Shown piece after piece: positions 39,001 through 51,535 of a DNA stretch of 63,217 bases (position 1 is its first letter; each line of letters begins with the position of its first letter). The stretch is from Lobulomyces angularis (lineage: Eukaryota; Chytridiomycota; Chytridiomycetes; Lobulomycetales; Lobulomycetaceae), in contig JADHYX010000090.1 of assembly GCA_027604685.1 (NCBI GenBank), positions 1 through 63,217 on the forward strand, given 5' to 3'. Under the pieces are notes generated by a model, which ran no database searches, was not told the origin of the DNA, and worked only from the letters and a program-made list of their open reading frames with translations. The translations under genes and the position numbers were made by a program.

Positions 39001-42000
39001 AAATTGGCTTTTTCAATTACACTGTCTTGGTATTGCTGAGAAAAATTTTCTTTACAGCTTTGGGTACTTGGTCGTTTTATGATAGTTTCTGTTTTTATAT
39101 GTTTGTCGCCAGGAAATGGATATTCAAAGTCAATAGCATTTTGACTCCCGGATTGCAAATTTTTGGTTTTAATTTCCGTTTTGTAGGTAAACTCACTGAA
39201 TTTAGATTTATTTTTGGTTTCTTTATTCAATGCATCTAAATATTTTGTTTCTTTTAAATTAGGAAAGTTTTCATTTTGTTTTATAGTAGTTATTGTATCA
39301 GAATGATAATTTTGTGGATTAGAGCCACTGATTCCAGATAAATTTGCAAGCGTTGTAACAAAATGTTCCAAATGTTCAGCGTCACTAGCACTGGCATTAA
39401 CCTTGGTACTTGCGTTGTCGTTGGTGGGATTTTTATGCACAATTTCAATAAGCTCTAACATCTTTTTCAAATTAATTGGTGGTGGAGCTACCGGAGTGCC
39501 GTAAGCAGTGATTATATCTTTGTCAAATATTTAGATTATAGAATAATTCTAATTACCTTTAACTTCTGTTCCATCCTCTTCAACTACAGAACAAAATACA
39601 GGGATAAATGACAAATTTGGATCTTGCAACAACATATCCGTTGCTTTAAGAAGTGCCTCATTGGAGTCCAAAGTAACCTTTTCCCCGGTTACCGAAATAT
39701 AGTACATTTTGAGTTCCCTTCCTTCTCCCAGTACCTTCAGTCCTAATTTATTAACTGGTGCTACAATCTTTGAAGTTTTCAATGGAAAGCGTTGATAATC
39801 TTTTTCAAAGTTTAACCCAAAAAAGATGCTCATAACTTTGTCTACGAAATAATCGAAGTCGCGCCTTTCATCCAAAACTACTATTCTCGATTGATTCTTC
39901 AAAAACAATTTGAACCAAACTGGTTCTTTTTTCAAATTGAGCATTTTGTTTTGTTTTTGACCTTCCAAATTTGTTGCCATTAGTTCTTCCAATTTTACAT
40001 CTAATGTTTCCTGCTCTAGTTTTATTGCTTCAGTTTCATTAAATAATATAAATTCATCTACAGTGCTTATCCTAGCAAACGATTTTAGTTGTGGAGTCAT
40101 CAGGGAATTTTTCATTTTGTCTGAGTTACTAAAACTAAATTCTTCGCTGATAAGGCTTACTGTCCTGGTAATTATTGGTATATTGCTAGTGTAAGAGTTT
40201 TCAGTATTTTTTAAGTTATTTTTAACAGTATCCCCAGTAAAATAAGTAGACAATTCTCTTTCTTCGCGGTTGTCTTTCCCATCTTTAACATCGTCAACTA
40301 GGGTACTGATAAAGTTACTGTCTGAAAAATAGCATTTTCGCTCATTACCAGTTTCGATACTGTAAGTGTCTTCTAGGCACTTAATTGCTTGACATCTTTT
40401 TTCGTCATCACTATTGTTGTTTTTAATCATATTTAAACTGCTGTCTGCATAACACTTGTTTTCTTCTTTATTCAAGTCATTTAGGTCTTCATTTTTTCTC
40501 TCAGTGTTTTCTATGATATACTTTCCATCTCCATCAGCAGGGTTGCGATTTTCCGCGTAATAGAATTTACTCTTTGCATCAACTATATTGCTATCATCAT
40601 TATTTTCTAAATGACTGTCTTGGACCGTTTCTTCATCAATTTTTAAGTTGTTTTTATTTACTGAAGTATTCTCTGTATGACACGCGGCTTGATCTTCAAT
40701 CTTTTTCTCGCCGTCATCATCAATCGTAAGAATGTCAGTATAAGATTTCTCTATGCCATCCTTTTCATTTTTGTCATTAACAAAACAAATTTTTTGAATA
40801 TCTTCATTGGTTTTCTCTCCCCCCGCTTTTTTTATATATTCGTCATATTCCAAATCATTACCCATATTTTTCGTACCTACATTTTCCTCAATATTTTCTT
40901 TAGAAACTAAAGAAAAAATTAACAATAGGAAATTTTTTTTTTGTTTTCGTACTCAAAGTGATTTCCTTTCCATTAGAACTATTGTAAGCTGCATCAACAT
41001 GTTTATTTAAGCCCTCTTGTTTGGATTTAGCATCAGTGTTCCGATAATATGAGAATTTATCAATTATATTTGAATTTGAGATATTGACGGTTTCATATAA
41101 AAAATCAGGTTTGGTATTGGAAGCTGAATAAATCGTTAATTCTGTAGTACTATTAAAATTTGGTGTACTTATACTGTTTTCTAAATCCAATTTCTTTTGG
41201 TAATTTCCATTTTCTAATATTTTGTTGCTGGATTGTATATAAGGTTGTTTTTCAGTCAATTCCGTTTCACTTTTCTCTTTAACACAGTTTTCGACTTCAC
41301 AATGTTCTTGTGTGTTAATATTTGAGGAACTTGTAACTTCCTCTTGACTTACTAAATGCTTTGCACTGTCCTTTTCCTTTAAGGTATCACTGGTTTCCAT
41401 GCTTTTATTTTCTAGTGGTAAGGTTATATCAAGTTTAGTTTCGACATTTTTTCCAACAACATCCAAGTCTGCAAAATTGGTTGATTGATCTATCTTTTCA
41501 AAATGAAAAATCTTATCCACTTCCAAATCCTTTACATATTCGTGATTTTCTACTACCGCATTATCTACTGAAGGGTTTTGGTTATCAAATTCTGTTTTTA
41601 CTTCATTACTTAATGGCAATAATTGCTGGTTCAAAACTGGAATACTTTCGCTCACACTTTCCTCAAATTGTCCAATTTCTTGTGAAAAGTTTAAGTCCCC
41701 ATGAAGTTGGGAGTTATCAATATTAGTGTTATAAGAAAATTCTTCCACGGGAGTTTTTACTTTAAGTTCTGTAGCTATTTTTAAGTTAGCTAAAGTTAAT
41801 TGACTACTTTCACAGTCTTTACTTGGGGAAACTTCTGCTTGGCTCAAAGAATTATGTTCAGAATTGCTTTGTAACATGTTCTCATTGTCACTTGATACTG
41901 AATCAGAAGTAGCAGGAATTGGTTGAAAAATGCTAGAAAAATTATAGTCACTGTTACTGGGCACTACTGCTGAAGGTACTATGACTTCATCAATGTAATC

Positions 42001-42137
42001 AGATCCTAAAAAAAAAGATGATTGCCGTTTAGTTAATACTTATCTCATTTTTATGATGTACCGTATTTAACAAGCACTTCATTAATGTCTTTATTTGATA
42101 TTTTTTCCTCAGCGGCGATTTTAACATTTGCATCCAT
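36039..42137 (-). CDS. Giant disordered protein (about 2000 residues) with PB1-like module and Cys pairs
   Basis: Starts MDANVKIAAEEKISNKD (ATG 42135-42137). Four exons; the last (to 36039) is one 3.4-kb exon, exceptional in this intron-dense window. Joins KY/GSDY and EVK/DIITAYG were verified. Most of the chain is Ser/Asn/Glu/Lys-rich and disordered, with a Gln-rich segment (LQLQLLQQQQFFKQK) and Tyr/His/Asn-rich C-terminus. One globular segment near the end of exon 3 (WFKLFLKNQSRIVVLDER to YYISVTGEKVTLDSNEAL) resembles a PB1 domain, including the basic strand and an acidic OPCA-like turn. Two Cys pairs (CMTC, CLQC) in exon 4 may bind zinc. No function can be assigned. Confidence 0.6.
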
Positions 42138-42486
42138 TAATATGAAAAATGGTATGCAGCTTAAGAAGTTTTGCAATATTTACTAAGATATATGAGAGAC
42201 TTTCAGAAGTAAATGTTTCAAATAACGTTTTTTTTAGATAACAAAATCTTTTGATTGGCTGCAAATTATAGATTGTATTTAAAAAAATGTAAAAATAATA
42301 AAATTCCGTTAAAGTTCAAATTATGAATACTCCATCTTTAATGCAAAACATCTAAAAATTCTTGATTATAATTCTGATAAAAACACCGAAGTTGTTTTTA
42401 CAATGTTATTCTGTAAATTGAGGTAAAGATCACACCGGTTTTAAAAAAATTGATTCAAATATTATATAACAAGCTAACTTTTATAG
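42138..42486. other. AT-rich spacer upstream of the giant gene
   Basis: Promoter side of the minus-strand giant gene and left flank of the U2AF2 relic. No supported feature. Confidence 0.5.
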
Positions 42487-43839
<1,353 letters not shown>

Positions 43840-43997
43840 AACATATTTATTTAAAAAAAAATATTTTTTGAAAATATATTTGTTAATTTTTTTTATTTTA
43901 ATTTTGGTAAAATAAAAAGAAAAGTTTCCATAATTTGAAATGTGCAGAGGTAGCACAAACGTGTTCATAAATTTTAATTTAAAAAGTTTATTTTTTA

Positions 43998-46993
43998 ATG
44001 ATTAGAAATATTATAAGGTGTCAACTTAATCAAAGACTTCATGCAATAAATAATAAACATGTGCTCAATTGTTTTTCAAGATCAGTAACCAACAGCTCAA
44101 AATTATTCAGTGAAAGTGAAAGTGCTACAGGAGTAATAAATAATTTGAAGTTTGAAACAGCTTTGTCAAAAGACCAACCCAATCCATTTTTAAACAAGGG
44201 AACCTTGTGGTTTGATAATGTATTCCCTTTGGTCCATTTTTTCAGCATTTCGAAAGGAATAAGACTGATATTTTTAAACAGATATGCCAGGTAAGATATT
44301 TATTGCTAATTTTAATATGTGACTTACTAATTTTTTTTTGAAGAACATTAGAAGAAGACCCCTCTAGCCTTTTTCCAACGAAAGACCAGATAAGTTATGA
44401 AATTGTCAAAAGTGCCGCAAACATAAAGGAAGGAGGAATATTCGTCGATTACAAAACTAATTTGGAGAATGCAGAGTTTATTAAAGGTATATTGGAAATT
44501 TTTTATATAAATTTTTAATTTTTTTTAGCTGTGAATAAAAATCTTGTCGACTCTGGTGTTCGGTCCTACTTTAATTTTAATTATGTGAGAGCTCACCATG
44601 TAGTTGGAACACCTTTTATTGAAGATATGTTGGGTCATCTCCCAGAAAAACGGTATATTTTTTGTGCTTAAATGCTCTTATCGTCAGTTTTGAAATAGCT
44701 TAAAAGTTGAATTTGAGGGCCCAGATGTCCCTATGGAAACTCTATACACCGAGTTTAGAAAATATGGTATCTTAACACATTATTTCCATTTAAAATAATG
44801 CAAGTGCTTTAAAGGTCGTATACTGGATATTATTACTCAACCAAAATCTTGTAAAGATTTACCTCGATTTGCGATGGTACAATTTGCTAGTTTAAAATAT
44901 GCCTCCAATGCAAAAAATTGTCTTCATGGTAATAATTAATTGATATAACTGCTAACTGTGGTTCTAGGTGAAAAAATCAATGAAACTCGTCTTTCAATTC
45001 AATATGAAAAAGAAGAATCAAAAGGAGGATATTTCAAATGGTTATTTGAGCATCCTAAAATTTCGGTTCCAATTTTATTGGTAATTTTAGCTGGCACAAC
45101 ATATTTAATTTTTGATCCTTTAAGAGCATGGTTTGTAACTAATGAAATGACTAAAAGGTACCACTTCACCTATTACAGACAAAAAATTTACAGTTGGTGG
45201 TCAGATTTTACGGGAAATGAATATGTCAAACCATTATTAGGACGATTAGGATTAGAAGAAAAATCAGTAAAACAAAACGAATCATGGAAGGAGCGTGAAA
45301 AGGAAGAAACTCGATTAAAAGATTTACTTAAAGAAATTCCACAAAATGTTATTTTAATCAGTGGACCTAGAGGCTGCGGAAAATCCGAAATGATTGAACA
45401 TGCTTTAAAAGATAACATGAAAGTAATAATTAACTGTGATGATTTGGTTGATGCTCCTTCCGATTACTTTATGCTATCAAAATTTTCAAAGCAAGTTGGT
45501 TTTTATCCTGAGTTAAGTTTCCTAGTTTCGTTTGGTGATTTAATTAATGGGTACTAAAATCGAGAATGTTTTGAAATACTGAAATTTTTATTTTTTTGTA
45601 GTTTAATGGGTACTGCAACAGGAACTAAAGCTACAAATGTTGGCACAACAGTTGATTCCGAGGTTGAAAAGATATTAGGAGCATTAACTTGTGCTTGCAT
45701 TAACATTAGCAAGAGTCAAAAGAAAAATAGACAATTTTTTAAGGACCCATCTAACCAAAGCTCTGAGGCAAAGTTAGAGTTAACAGATTTGAAATTTCCT
45801 GTAATAGTTATTGAGGGCTTTATGACAAAAGATATTGCGAAATACGACTTTCTCTATGAAATGCTGACGGTTTGGGCCCAGAAAACAGTTGCTGATCATT
45901 TAGCGCGTAAAACCTCCCATCAAAAAATTTTTTATTGTTTTTGTTTCCAGATGTTATTTTTGTATCAAATAACCCAGGTTCTGTAAAATATTTAGATAAG
46001 GCATCCTCAAATGCGTTTTTGGAAAAAATAATTTTAAATGGTGAAAAAAATATTTAAAAAAAATTTATGTTAAACTGGCTTTTACTTTTTTAGATGCACC
46101 GCTAGACTCAGCTATGTCCTATGTTAAATCACGTTTAGGACTTGTCTTTAGTCCTTCTGAGTTATTACCTTGCGTAGAGGGACTGGGTGGGAGAAAAACC
46201 GATTTGGAATTACTTGTTCAAAAAATTAAAATTGGAATGAGTCCTCAAGGTATCTGAATATGGGGAAATTGATATTTACAATTTTTTTTTTTTTGGGACT
46301 GTCTAGATGCTTATAACGAGATAATTTTAAAATCTGTTACCGAAATAAGGAAAATTGGGATGAATCGAAACGAATCTGATGTACAGGATAAAAAACATGT
46401 GGCTAAATGGAATATTGCCCAATTCTGGAAAATTGTTGAACTACTAAGTAAATTTGAAGAAATAAGTTATGATGATTTGAGATATCATGCAGTATTTGGC
46501 GGAGATGAAATGCCACTACAATATATGGAAAATTCTGGATTAATTAATATATTTCACAGCAATGGTGCAGCAAAATAAAGATTAAAAATTTAAATTAACT
46601 TTTTTTTAGGTCGACCAACTTCTTTAAAAGCAGGTAGACCAGTTTACAGAGCAGCATTTGGCAAGATGATGAGCGATAAGAAATTAGTGGCGTCAATGGG
46701 GGTTGAAACGAATAAAATTTTACTAAGCCAAATTGTTAGTTCTATTGAAAAATTAGAAAAAGAGCTGCTAACATTGATTGAAATTAGAAGTGAAAGGAAT
46801 AGTCTAACAAGGGCTACCAGGTGAGACGATGGATAAACTTTTGCAGAATTAATATATATATATTTTTAGAAATGGGTTGGAAAGCAGGATTGAATTTATT
46901 GCAGGGCAACTAACCGCAGCAAATAAGAGTTGTATGGATTTGGATGAGCAAACTAGGAAATATAAAGAAAATCTTCAACTTAAAACCAAGTGA
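43998..46993 (+). CDS. YME2: Mitochondrial inner-membrane protein YME2 (escape protein 2)
   Basis: Starts MIRNIIRCQLNQRLHAI, an Arg-rich amphipathic leader fit for mitochondrial import. Next comes TLWFDNVFPL, then an RRM-like domain (KVEFEGPDVPMETLYTEF, ARFAMVQFASLKYAS-type strand), one transmembrane span (ISVPILLVILAGTTYLIF), and an AAA-like ATPase with Walker A GPRGCGKS and family block FGDLINGLMG. The C-terminus has a coiled region ending ENLQLKTK. The order leader, RRM, membrane, P-loop domain is that of fungal Yme2, which helps organise mitochondrial nucleoids and the inner membrane. Most joins were checked, including DHLA/HVIFVSNNPG. A fungus-restricted family, so it supports the taxonomic call. 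Confidence 0.88.
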
Positions 46994-48205
46994 AGAAGTC
47001 AAATTTCTTATTTTTTATTTATATTATATACTGGTAGTATTTGCAAAGATTTTTGTAATTTTTGTTATATTTTAGTGTAAGTGTTGAATTTTTAAGTTAA
47101 GTAAACAATAAAGTTTGTTAATAATTTTTTTCGCAGTATCAAATAATGTGGTTGAATGATTTTAAATGGTGAAAAATTTTTAATAGAAAACTATAGAGAT
47201 TTCAACAGATTTTTTATTAATATGCTTACAAAGAGGATTTGTAACAAAAAATTAATTTTCTTTAAATTCTCATTGGTTAAATATTTTGTAAATGTAAAAA
47301 TTCACTATGAAAATATAACTAGTTAAAAAAAACAGAACCAGCATCCAATTTTTTCTAAATTAAAATTGATTAAATTAGATTTGAGGAATTGGTGGTTATT
47401 GACTGCCCATATGTCATTAAACTGCCGAGGAGTTGATAGAAAGTGAATCAGATTGGAGAATATGCAGCAAGTGGACAAGGTGGTCTAAACATCTCTAAAC
47501 ATACATTTAGAGTAAATCAGGAATGTTTTTTAAATCATAAATTAAGATAAAATAGCTAAAGAAAATTAATGTAGAAAAAATATTTTTTTTTTTAAATAAA
47601 AAATTTAACTATTATAAAACTAATATCAATTCTACTAGTTCTTAAGAGCAACTTTCAAAATATTTTAAGAAATAAATTTAACACAAAAATTCTTGAAATT
47701 AAAAAAAAAAAATGTATCTTCAACCTAATAAGTTTAACAAATTCTTACAGAATGCTGTATGAAGATTTGAAAGTAGTTAAATAATTATTTAGTCCCTGAT
47801 GTATAATTAGAATATAAAACTTTATCAATAACAAATTAAACACCTCACAAAGTAAATCTTCAATTATATGTTTTTAAAAGGTTTTTAAATTAGTTGCACT
47901 GAGCAAAATGATAATAACGTAATTTTACTTTCACCTTTCTGCTATTCTTATAAAAAATGGTGAAAAATCATATTCTGAAATTTTAATTCATTTGAGATTT
48001 CTTATATTAAATCCTCCTGTTAAAAATTTTGCAAATTTGGTTTCAAAAATTACTTAACAAAATTTTATCTTTTAAATTTTTCTGTCTAAATTCTAAAATC
48101 AAATACTTGGTTAAACTCAATCATCTTTCGTCTAGTTAAAAAAAAAAATTCGAGATGTGAGAAAAAATTCTTGAAAAAAGTTTTATCTTTTTTCATAGCT
48201 AAAAA
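46994..48205. other. 1.2-kb AT-rich intergenic region
   Basis: Between YME2 and the Abraxas-like gene, both on the plus strand. A segment near 47380-47520 has more even base use but no open frame or RNA-gene signature that I recognise. The rest is A/T runs. Confidence 0.5.
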
Positions 48206-49177
48206 ATGTCATTAAATGTTTCGTTAGGGGGTATTTTATTTGCGGCCCTTTATTGTGATGTCTTCACTCTAGATGGTGATGTCGAGGGTACCGTTATCAA
48301 TTACTGTTTCTTCTAATTAAAGTCGTAGGTTTATTGTTAGGAACTACAAAGTCAAAAACAGTCACTCAGATTACGGATAATGAAGATCTTGACACTACAG
48401 AAATAAAAATATTGATCACCAGCTATAAAATTATAGGAAGAAGCATAAACAAAGTAAAGCAAAGATTTTACGACAGAGAAGGAAGCATAGATGTTGAATT
48501 TTTAAAGAGTAAGCTAAAGGAAAGCAATTACAGCTTAGAGGTTTATAATTTAAAATACTAACTAAAATTCTGTTAGGATGTTGTGGGCTATTTTAAATTT
48601 AGACGAAACTCTTTACAAGCACCATTTTTGAGGGAAAAATTGATTTATTCTAGCCTAAGAAAGGAAATCATGGCAAGTAACGAAAAACCGAATTCAAAAA
48701 TGCCATTTGTTTTGGGTATCTTCACACAAGATTCTTTACATGATGGCGCTACTTTAAATTTTGACTATAATTTTTTTAACCAAGAAAATGAGTAAGTAAA
48801 AACTTTTATGTGATATTAATTGTTTTCTTAAATTTTGCATTTATATAAAGTGTTTTTGTTAACATAACGTCAAACATCAAAAATTTGGGAGAGAGTTCTA
48901 CACTAAAACATTCGCAATTTGTTGCAATTTCCCCTAAACTTAATTCAATATACCTTGACAGTCAACAATTTAAGTACAATAATCTTCTTGTAAAAGAAAC
49001 CGAATTGATGCTTACTAACTACCTTTCTAGAATAAAAGTTGAAAAAACCACATTTTTTTTTTAAGTGAGGTTAACCACTTTTTTTTTTAGGATTTAAGTG
49101 TTAGGCTAAAAGAAAGTGAACATAAGGTTGCCCAATTGCGCAACAAACCAGCGACAACGGTACCTGAAAATAAATAG
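48206..49177 (+). CDS. Abraxas/FAM175-family MPN protein (BRISC or BRCA1-A scaffold)
   Basis: Starts MSLNVSLGGILFAALYCD, the first strand and helix of an MPN domain, followed by VEGLLLGTTKSKTVTQI. The decisive motif is DVVGYFKFRRNSLQAPFLRE followed by KLIYSSLR, matching VVGWYKFRR...FRE-L in animal Abraxas and ABRO1. The JAMM histidines are absent, as in all family members, which act as scaffolds for the deubiquitinase BRCC36. The C-terminus is a coiled coil (DLSVRLKESEHKVAQLRNK). About 240 residues, without the BRCA1-binding tail of Abraxas-1, so it resembles the BRISC form. No BRCC36 is in the window. Confidence 0.78.
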
Positions 49178-49399
49178 CGAATTGTCGCCTCCATTTCTTT
49201 ATTAAGTATTGCTTTTTATTCTAAAATTGGTAATATACATATATTGTAATAATAGATTGAAAGAGTTTTATAATAATCAAAATAATTTATCTCTTTAACC
49301 CTTTGAGAGATATGTTAAACTTATGTACTTGATTTTACTTGTTCACAATTTTATCTCTATAAAATTAAAAATTTAAATATAAGGAAAATAAAAGATATT

Positions 49400-51440
49400 T
49401 TACCTGTATTCTTCAATATTTTCATGAGTCAATACCACCAACTCTCTTTTAGTTAAACTTTTTTTTGTTAGTGGACATATATTTTTTCTATCAGGATCTA
49501 AAATGTAAAAAAAAAAATGGAATGTCAGTTATAGAATTCTCAATTTTTATACCACTCAAACATCTGGTCCAACTTTCATAACTAAAAATATGAATTTTTA
49601 ATGTAGAAGTTTAGCAGAAGTGAAACAAAACTTTTACCTCATTACATGCCCAAAAGGAGAAATTGCAGGTTTTATAACTTCGTCTAAGGTAATGGGGTCA
49701 ATAAAACCTGGTAACGGGTTGAGGTTTTTTTCTGTAAAAACTTTTTCACATCTATTATCTTTTTTCAATCTCTTTGGGTTTTTTAATGGTTGATAACCAC
49801 TTTCATCTTTACCATCTTGTTCAGAACCAAGTGTTTGATTGTGGCTAGATGGGTTTCCTGTGTTGTTACTGCTACTGCTGTAATGAGAATCAAATTCATC
49901 AAAATCAATTTCATCTTCCATATCAATATCTTCATCTTCTTCATGAATATTTTTTTTTAACTTGCTACGACTCTTCCTTTTTTTGACTCCACCAAACTTC
50001 GTATTTTCGTTATTTATATTGGAATTGTTACAACTATTGTTTATCCCAACTTTTCCTTTGTTTTCTTCTTTCCAGTGCTTACTATTTCTCCTCACAACGC
50101 CTTCCTTTCCTTCTTTCTTTCCAAATAAATAGTGACTTTGACCCTCCTCATCAATGTAGTAATTCTCATCTTTCACTTCTCCATTTTTTAGCAACAGTCT
50201 ATAAAAATTTGAGCATTGATATCCTACACGCCCAGGTATTTTTTGACTAAATATTCCCCATTGTCCTACTTCTCCCCATTCCCTTAGCCTAGCCATAAAT
50301 AACTTTTTTTCCTCCTATAGGAATATGAAGCTTCAAAAGAAAAAAATTAATTTAACTTACTGCATCCCACTGACCATTCTTTTGTTTCTCTCCAGGAGCA
50401 TTGAATCTATAATAATAAGAATTTGGGTTAGTGTCGATCGCTTTATATGCTGTAGTTCTAGCAGCACTCCATCCTTTACAAAAGTTATGTTAAAAAAAAG
50501 TTTTAGTGTCAACAAATTTACCAGAAAATACTTCTTCTTTATCTTCACAATTTTCCAACTGTTTCAAAGCTACGTCTAATCTAGCCCCTTTAAAGCGACC
50601 GCTTCCTCTGTTAGTAAAAAAAAATTTATTTTATTGTATGCGTTGGTTTTATACTTATTCTTTAAAGCGTCACTAGCTACTCTTTTAACCAAGTTAACTC
50701 TTCGTTTAACAAGCTTTTCTCTTTCTAACTTAACTTCTTCACTAATGACCACATCAGAACCGTTAAGGCATAAATTTTTTCTAATTTTAGCTATGTAAGT
50801 TTTATCTGTAAAATTTAAAAAGGCTTGCTCTTCATTTTCATTTGTTTCCTTTAAAGCTAATTCAACTTCCTCTAACGTTAAAAACTCCCATTCTTGTTTA
50901 AATCTTTTATATTTCCTTTTTAGATCTCTAGATTGAAATTCCTTAAATTGTTCTTGCTGCAATTTTACTCTTTTTTCGATTATTTCCATTTCTTTTTCTG
51001 TTATTTCATCGTCAAACATTCTATCTTTCTTCAAAACTTGAATTTCGTCACTAAAAAAAAAAAAAAAAGGTTAAAAATAAAATAACTTTAAACTCTTTTT
51101 CCTAATATTTAGGTTTTTTTTCAAATTTTTCACTGTCATAATTCATTTAAATTTTACATGCAGAAAATTAATTTAAAATAAAATAAAATGTATTAATCAT
51201 TACTTACTGCTGCTTTCTTAACTCTGCAATTGCCTCAGTTAATGAAGTAGTAGCTTTTTCAACAAGATCTTCTTCTATCTCTGACTGATCCAGCGTAGAA
51301 CGTAATTGTGTTGTAGTTGAAGAAGGTTCTATAGTAATAACGTTAAACTTTTTTGTAGCGAGATCAGTGTTGGCATTAAATGCATTTAAGTTGTCAATGT
51401 TGTTAGTCGTTCCATACTCCTCCTCTTCAAAAAATTTCAT
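49400..51440 (-). CDS. SANT/Myb-like protein with C-terminal U-box-like fold
   Basis: Starts MKFFEEEEYGTTNNIDNLNA. A Lys/Glu-rich helical region follows, then a SANT/Myb repeat: NGQWDAEEKKLFMARLREWG and QWGIFSQKIPGRVGYQCSNF with the following YRLLL, keeping the spaced aromatic residues of Myb helices. A basic and acidic low-complexity linker leads to the C-terminus. There PITLDEVIKPAISPFGHVM, SYESWTRCLSDPDRKNICPL and TKKSLTKRELVVLT form a U-box-like module (Gly-His turn, CP, hydrophobic core), joined across two introns in frame. A DNA- or chromatin-bound ubiquitin ligase is a possible reading, not shown. I do not recognise an established name. Confidence 0.65.
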
Positions 51441-51535
51441 TTTAATATATTTAAGGTTTTACATGACAAGGAGTTTAGGATTTTTCACGAAAAGTTAAAA
51501 AAAAATTATATATTATTACAAATAAAATTACAATA

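Noticed and set aside
38842..39239. Two plus-strand ORFs inside the giant gene
   Set aside because: The minus-strand frame is open for 1143 codons over the same stretch; these are chance antisense frames.
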